From Alistipes sp. (GTDB lineage Bacteria > Bacteroidota > Bacteroidia > Bacteroidales > Rikenellaceae), in assembly GCA_017398555.1 (NCBI GenBank), contig JAFQFV010000008.1, positions 59,385 through 123,384 on the forward strand: a DNA stretch of 64,000 nt, given 5' to 3'. Positions 61,130 to 64,000 of this stretch are shown in pieces. Positions within the stretch are counted from its first letter, which is position 1, and each line of letters opens with the position of its first letter. Made by a program: the position numbers and the translations under genes. The notes under the pieces were generated by a model. It was not told the DNA's origin and did no database searches. It worked only from the letters and a program-made list of their open reading frames with translations.

Positions 61130-63574
61130 TTAGTTACTCTTCACCACATCTGCGGGATTCTCTGTTGCGGCACGCCACGAGCGGAGGGTAACAGTGATCA
61201 GCGTAATCGCAAGGATTATTGCAACTGCCACAGCATATACCCACCAAGACATTGGCGTGCGATAAACATATTGTTGCATCCAATTATCAATTACATAATA
61301 GCTTAGCGGTATGGCAATCGCCGAGCAAATAGCCACTATGCAGACATATTTTAGGTTAAAAAGAGTCAATATACCACTGAACGATGCTCCATAAACTCTT
61401 CGAATTGCAATCTCTCTTCGGCGATACTGCGTCTCGAAGAGTACCAAGCCAAAGACTCCGATAATCGAAATCACAATCGAAAGGAATGAGAACAAAGTAA
61501 CGAGTGTCGAGAGCTTATCCTCGCGCTGATACACCATTTCCAACTCGTTGTCGAAGAATTTTACCTCGACCTTCTCGGGGTCGGCATTGGGAGCGAACTC
61601 CATAATTGTATCGAAGATATACTTTCTCACCGCGGCAATATCTGCCCCTGCAACGGTGCGGATGTAGGCGTGGCTTGGCATATCGCCGCCATATCTACCC
61701 CATACAAGAAAAGCATAGGGTTGAACATCGTGATAGGCACTCACTGCATTAAAATTCTCGCAAATGCCTACAATATTGGCATTCTCATCTTGAATATGTC
61801 CCATCATAATAGATTCCAACGACACACCCAATGTTTGAGTAGCCTTCTGATTGAAAATCATAGCACCCGTCTCGCTCTGCTCGTCAGAAGGAAGGAAGTC
61901 GCGTCCTTCAACAACTTCGATATCCATAACCTTAAGAAAGTCCCACGAAACGGTATAGACACCGAATGATTGATGTTCGCCGTCAATCGGTCGTCCCCAA
62001 GCGTAATTACCACCACTACCACCCCAAGAGACCAATTGCTTACCTCCAAAAATAACCTCTGTGATTTGAGGATTTTGTTTGAGCTTATCGACAAGCGCAT
62101 CTCGCTTCGTGTAATCCATCACATAGGAGAAGCTGTCGGGGAATATGGCATCGTCGGGCACATCCACCGCCAGAAGATTCTCTTTATTAAATCCCATATC
62201 GCGCGTGAGCATATATTGATGCTGACGATAGATAAAGAGTGAACAGATAATCAACGCAATGGAGATGGTATATTGCACACCAACAAGAGTGTAACGCAAG
62301 ATGCGACCTGCCCGTGATGCAGCAAAATCACCCTTAATCACAAACGCTGGTGAGAACTTGGTAATATACCACGCAGGATAGAGCGATACCACCACACCAA
62401 AGAGAATCACACCCAATGCGATAGCACCTGCCAGCGACCAATTATCATCAATAGCAACCGAGGTCGAGATATACTCTTTGAGTGGCGTGTCGGCAAAGAG
62501 CACCACAATAACTGCCGCACCGAACAACGATACGAGAATCAAGCCTACGGTCTCGAACAAGAAGTTAAGACGCAGTTTTGCTGTCGGAGCGCCGAAGATC
62601 TTGTAGTTATTCACCGCGCGGATTCGGCTCGGTATCAATGCAAAGAAGAAATTCACAAAGTTGATAAACGAAATAACGAGAATCAGCACTGCAATAGCAA
62701 TAATCGTATAGGTCGTAATTCGGCTGCCCTGTAATGCCTCGGGTGGCGAATCGGTAGTGAAGTAGAGTTCGCCAATAGGGGTTAATCTTACGGTGGTACG
62801 CTCAACATTAGTCTTAATATCCTCCTCTGAGAGGCCTCGTTTGCGAGCATCCTCAATAATATAATCATTCATTCGCTTCTCGACCTCCTCGGGCGAAGTG
62901 CCCTCGCGCAAGCGGATGTAGTAGGGATCGCCCCAATTATCTTTACTTGTGTCATCTTGAGCAGGCATACAAAACCAACCTTCGGTACGAGCAATAGATG
63001 AGGGCTGTGGGAAATCCTTAAAAATCGCTACAATGGTACGCATTTGACTACTCTCAGCTCCTCGGCCATAGTGTAGTCTGTCGCCAACTTTAAGATTACA
63101 ACGCTTGGCTGTTGATTCGCTAATAATCATATCGTCAGTTGTGTTGTAATCGGCCAAACTACCCGCCACAAACTCGAACGGAAAGACAGCCAAGCCCTCT
63201 GGCTCGGCAGTTGCAATCTCGATAGTATAATTCTCTATTGCCGAGTTACGCTTAACTGAGTATTCGCGCTGTGATGAATAAGGAGTGATATGGAACGAGC
63301 CCGCAGCTTCGATTTCGGGACATAATGCACTCACCTCGTCGGGCCATTGGCGATTCCAAGAACAATCCCAAACGCCTTCTTCATCGAACCAATGCGGATG
63401 CTCCAAACGATAGATGCGCTCCGAGTTTTTGATAACGTGGTTGTACGATAGGTCAAACTTTACCTGTACGGCAATAAGATATACCGCAGCAAAGGCTATC
63501 GCCATACCCACAATGTTGAGTAACGATGATGCCGTATAACGGCGTAGTAGTGTTATAAAGTTTCTCCAGAACAT
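61130..63574 (-). CDS. FtsX/MacB-type ABC transporter permease
   Basis: The 814-residue inner-membrane protein has one N-terminal membrane helix, a MacB-type periplasmic domain (about 45-285), an FtsX helix bundle (about 290-440), a second periplasmic domain (about 445-690) and a final FtsX bundle (about 690-805, ending TLRSWRAATENPADVVKSN). It works with an ATP-binding subunit not in the window, typically moving lipoproteins, peptides or antimicrobials. A paralogue begins six bases from its start and shares the last 19 residues exactly. Confidence 0.9.
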   Translation of the reverse strand: MFWRNFITLLRRYTASSLLNIVGMAIAFAAVYLIAVQVKFDLSYNHVIKNSERIYRLEHPHWFDEEGVWDCSWNRQWPDEVSALCPEIEAAGSFHITPYSSQREYSVKRNSAIENYTIEIATAEPEGLAVFPFEFVAGSLADYNTTDDMIISESTAKRCNLKVGDRLHYGRGAESSQMRTIVAIFKDFPQPSSIARTEGWFCMPAQDDTSKDNWGDPYYIRLREGTSPEEVEKRMNDYIIEDARKRGLSEEDIKTNVERTTVRLTPIGELYFTTDSPPEALQGSRITTYTIIAIAVLILVISFINFVNFFFALIPSRIRAVNNYKIFGAPTAKLRLNFLFETVGLILVSLFGAAVIVVLFADTPLKEYISTSVAIDDNWSLAGAIALGVILFGVVVSLYPAWYITKFSPAFVIKGDFAASRAGRILRYTLVGVQYTISIALIICSLFIYRQHQYMLTRDMGFNKENLLAVDVPDDAIFPDSFSYVMDYTKRDALVDKLKQNPQITEVIFGGKQLVSWGGSGGNYAWGRPIDGEHQSFGVYTVSWDFLKVMDIEVVEGRDFLPSDEQSETGAMIFNQKATQTLGVSLESIMMGHIQDENANIVGICENFNAVSAYHDVQPYAFLVWGRYGGDMPSHAYIRTVAGADIAAVRKYIFDTIMEFAPNADPEKVEVKFFDNELEMVYQREDKLSTLVTLFSFLSIVISIIGVFGLVLFETQYRRREIAIRRVYGASFSGILTLFNLKYVCIVAICSAIAIPLSYYVIDNWMQQYVYRTPMSWWVYAVAVAIILAITLITVTLRSWRAATENPADVVKSN

Positions 63575-63580
63575 AGGCTT

Positions 63581-64000
63581 TTAGTTTGATTTAACGACAT
63601 CTGCGGGGTTTTCGGTTGCGGCACGCCACGAGCGGAGGGTAACAAGACCGACCGTAACGGCGAGGACAACGGCGAGGGCGGCGATATAGAGCCACCAAGG
63701 CTGTGCGATGCGGTTGGCGAATGACTCCAACCAGCGTGAGGTGATATACCACGCCACAGGTGCTGCCACCACAAAGCAACCTCCGACAATCCATACATAG
63801 CGCAGGTTAAGCATCTCTACAATCTGGTGTGTCGTTGCGCCATAGACCTTGCGAACAGCTATCTCCGAGCGGCGGTGCTGCGTCTCAAACATCACAATAC
63901 CAAAGACTCCCATCAGTGCGATTATGATAGCCAACCCCGCAAATAGTCCGATAAGTACCATATCCTTTTTGGTCTGTGCGTAGAGGCTCTCTACCCACTC
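63581..64000 (-). CDS. FtsX/MacB-type ABC transporter permease, partial
   Basis: The C-terminal 139 residues of a second permease are visible; the frame stays open to the window end, so the gene extends beyond 64000. It ends with the FtsX helix bundle (GLFAGLAIIIALMGVFGIVM, FETQHRRSEIAVRKVYGATT) and TLRSWRAATENPADVVKSN, identical to the end of the neighbour. It is the upstream gene of the pair and starts outside the window. Confidence 0.88.
   Translation of the reverse strand, partial: EWVESLYAQTKKDMVLIGLFAGLAIIIALMGVFGIVMFETQHRRSEIAVRKVYGATTHQIVEMLNLRYVWIVGGCFVVAAPVAWYITSRWLESFANRIAQPWWLYIAALAVVLAVTVGLVTLRSWRAATENPADVVKSN

Overview
The window is a chromosomal segment of a member of the Bacteroidales (phylum Bacteroidota). 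The evidence is the promoters, which repeatedly show the Bacteroidota pattern TTG / about 20 bp / TAnnTTTG; the gene blocks typical of the order (coaX, a β-barrel protein, a TPR protein, lptC, a CorC-like protein and a SurA/PpiD-like foldase in one run; HU, a 29-residue AURKAIP1/COX24 protein, rng and mfd in another); and the many lipoproteins and short AT-rich leaders. I cannot place the genus from sequence alone; a Rikenellaceae/Alistipes-type gut commensal is a guess.

Layout. 0-2.3 kb: serine dehydratase followed by a NifX-like protein, a DUF4405 membrane protein and a rubredoxin. 2.7-5.4 kb: a divergent pair, acyl-CoA synthetase and queG. 5.5-12.2 kb: a five-gene dTDP-rhamnose/UDP-glucuronate operon and a secreted heparinase II/III-like lyase. 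12.3-15.4 kb: groES-groEL, a 6S-like RNA and a small lipoprotein. 15.6-21.5 kb: rimP-nusA-infB and a CoA-transferase. 21.7-24.1 kb: a BspA-like leucine-rich-repeat lipoprotein broken by a stop, and a TerB-like pair. 24.2-32 kb: the envelope operon headed by coaX. 32.2-37.8 kb: HU, COX24, rng, mfd. 38-51.3 kb: housekeeping and sugar-phosphate genes (class II aldolase, nucleobase permease, glycerophosphodiesterase, Rpe-like epimerase, prolyl-tRNA deacylase, acyltransferase, GatZ-like protein, glycosyltransferase, glucosaminidase, asnA, GH3 enzyme). 51.4-60 kb: an AT-rich accessory island. 60-64 kb: a lipoprotein, a small barrel protein and two tandem FtsX-type ABC permeases, the second cut by the window end.

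The island carries a three-gene unit of two membrane-anchored helical proteins around a GIY-YIG/DUF4357 nuclease, two excisionase-like HTH proteins without an integrase, a DUF262-HNH (GmrSD-like) protein, an AAA/DUF4143 ATPase with a C-terminal PD-(D/E)XK-like motif, and a HEPN protein. This looks like a defence island, and the three-gene unit is the best candidate for an undescribed system. Its left edge has a sequence resembling a tRNA 3' end and two copies of the palindrome GGTTAGT-N3-ACTAACC.

The strongest non-coding signal is a family of about ten intergenic segmented hairpins of roughly 75-130 bp. Short paired blocks alternate with small internal loops. Several copies share outer ends (TTTTATCGTCAAAAG / CTTTTCACGATAAAA) with a retained C-C mismatch, and an apical block GGG-N2-RTAC / GTAY-N2-CCC with a retained pyrimidine-T mismatch, while the arm sequences themselves differ but still pair. 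A second repeat family (CCTCCAAACCTCCCTTT...) lies in four gaps; one copy sits inside a duplication of the 5' end of coaX. All domain calls are from reading the sequence; no searches were run.
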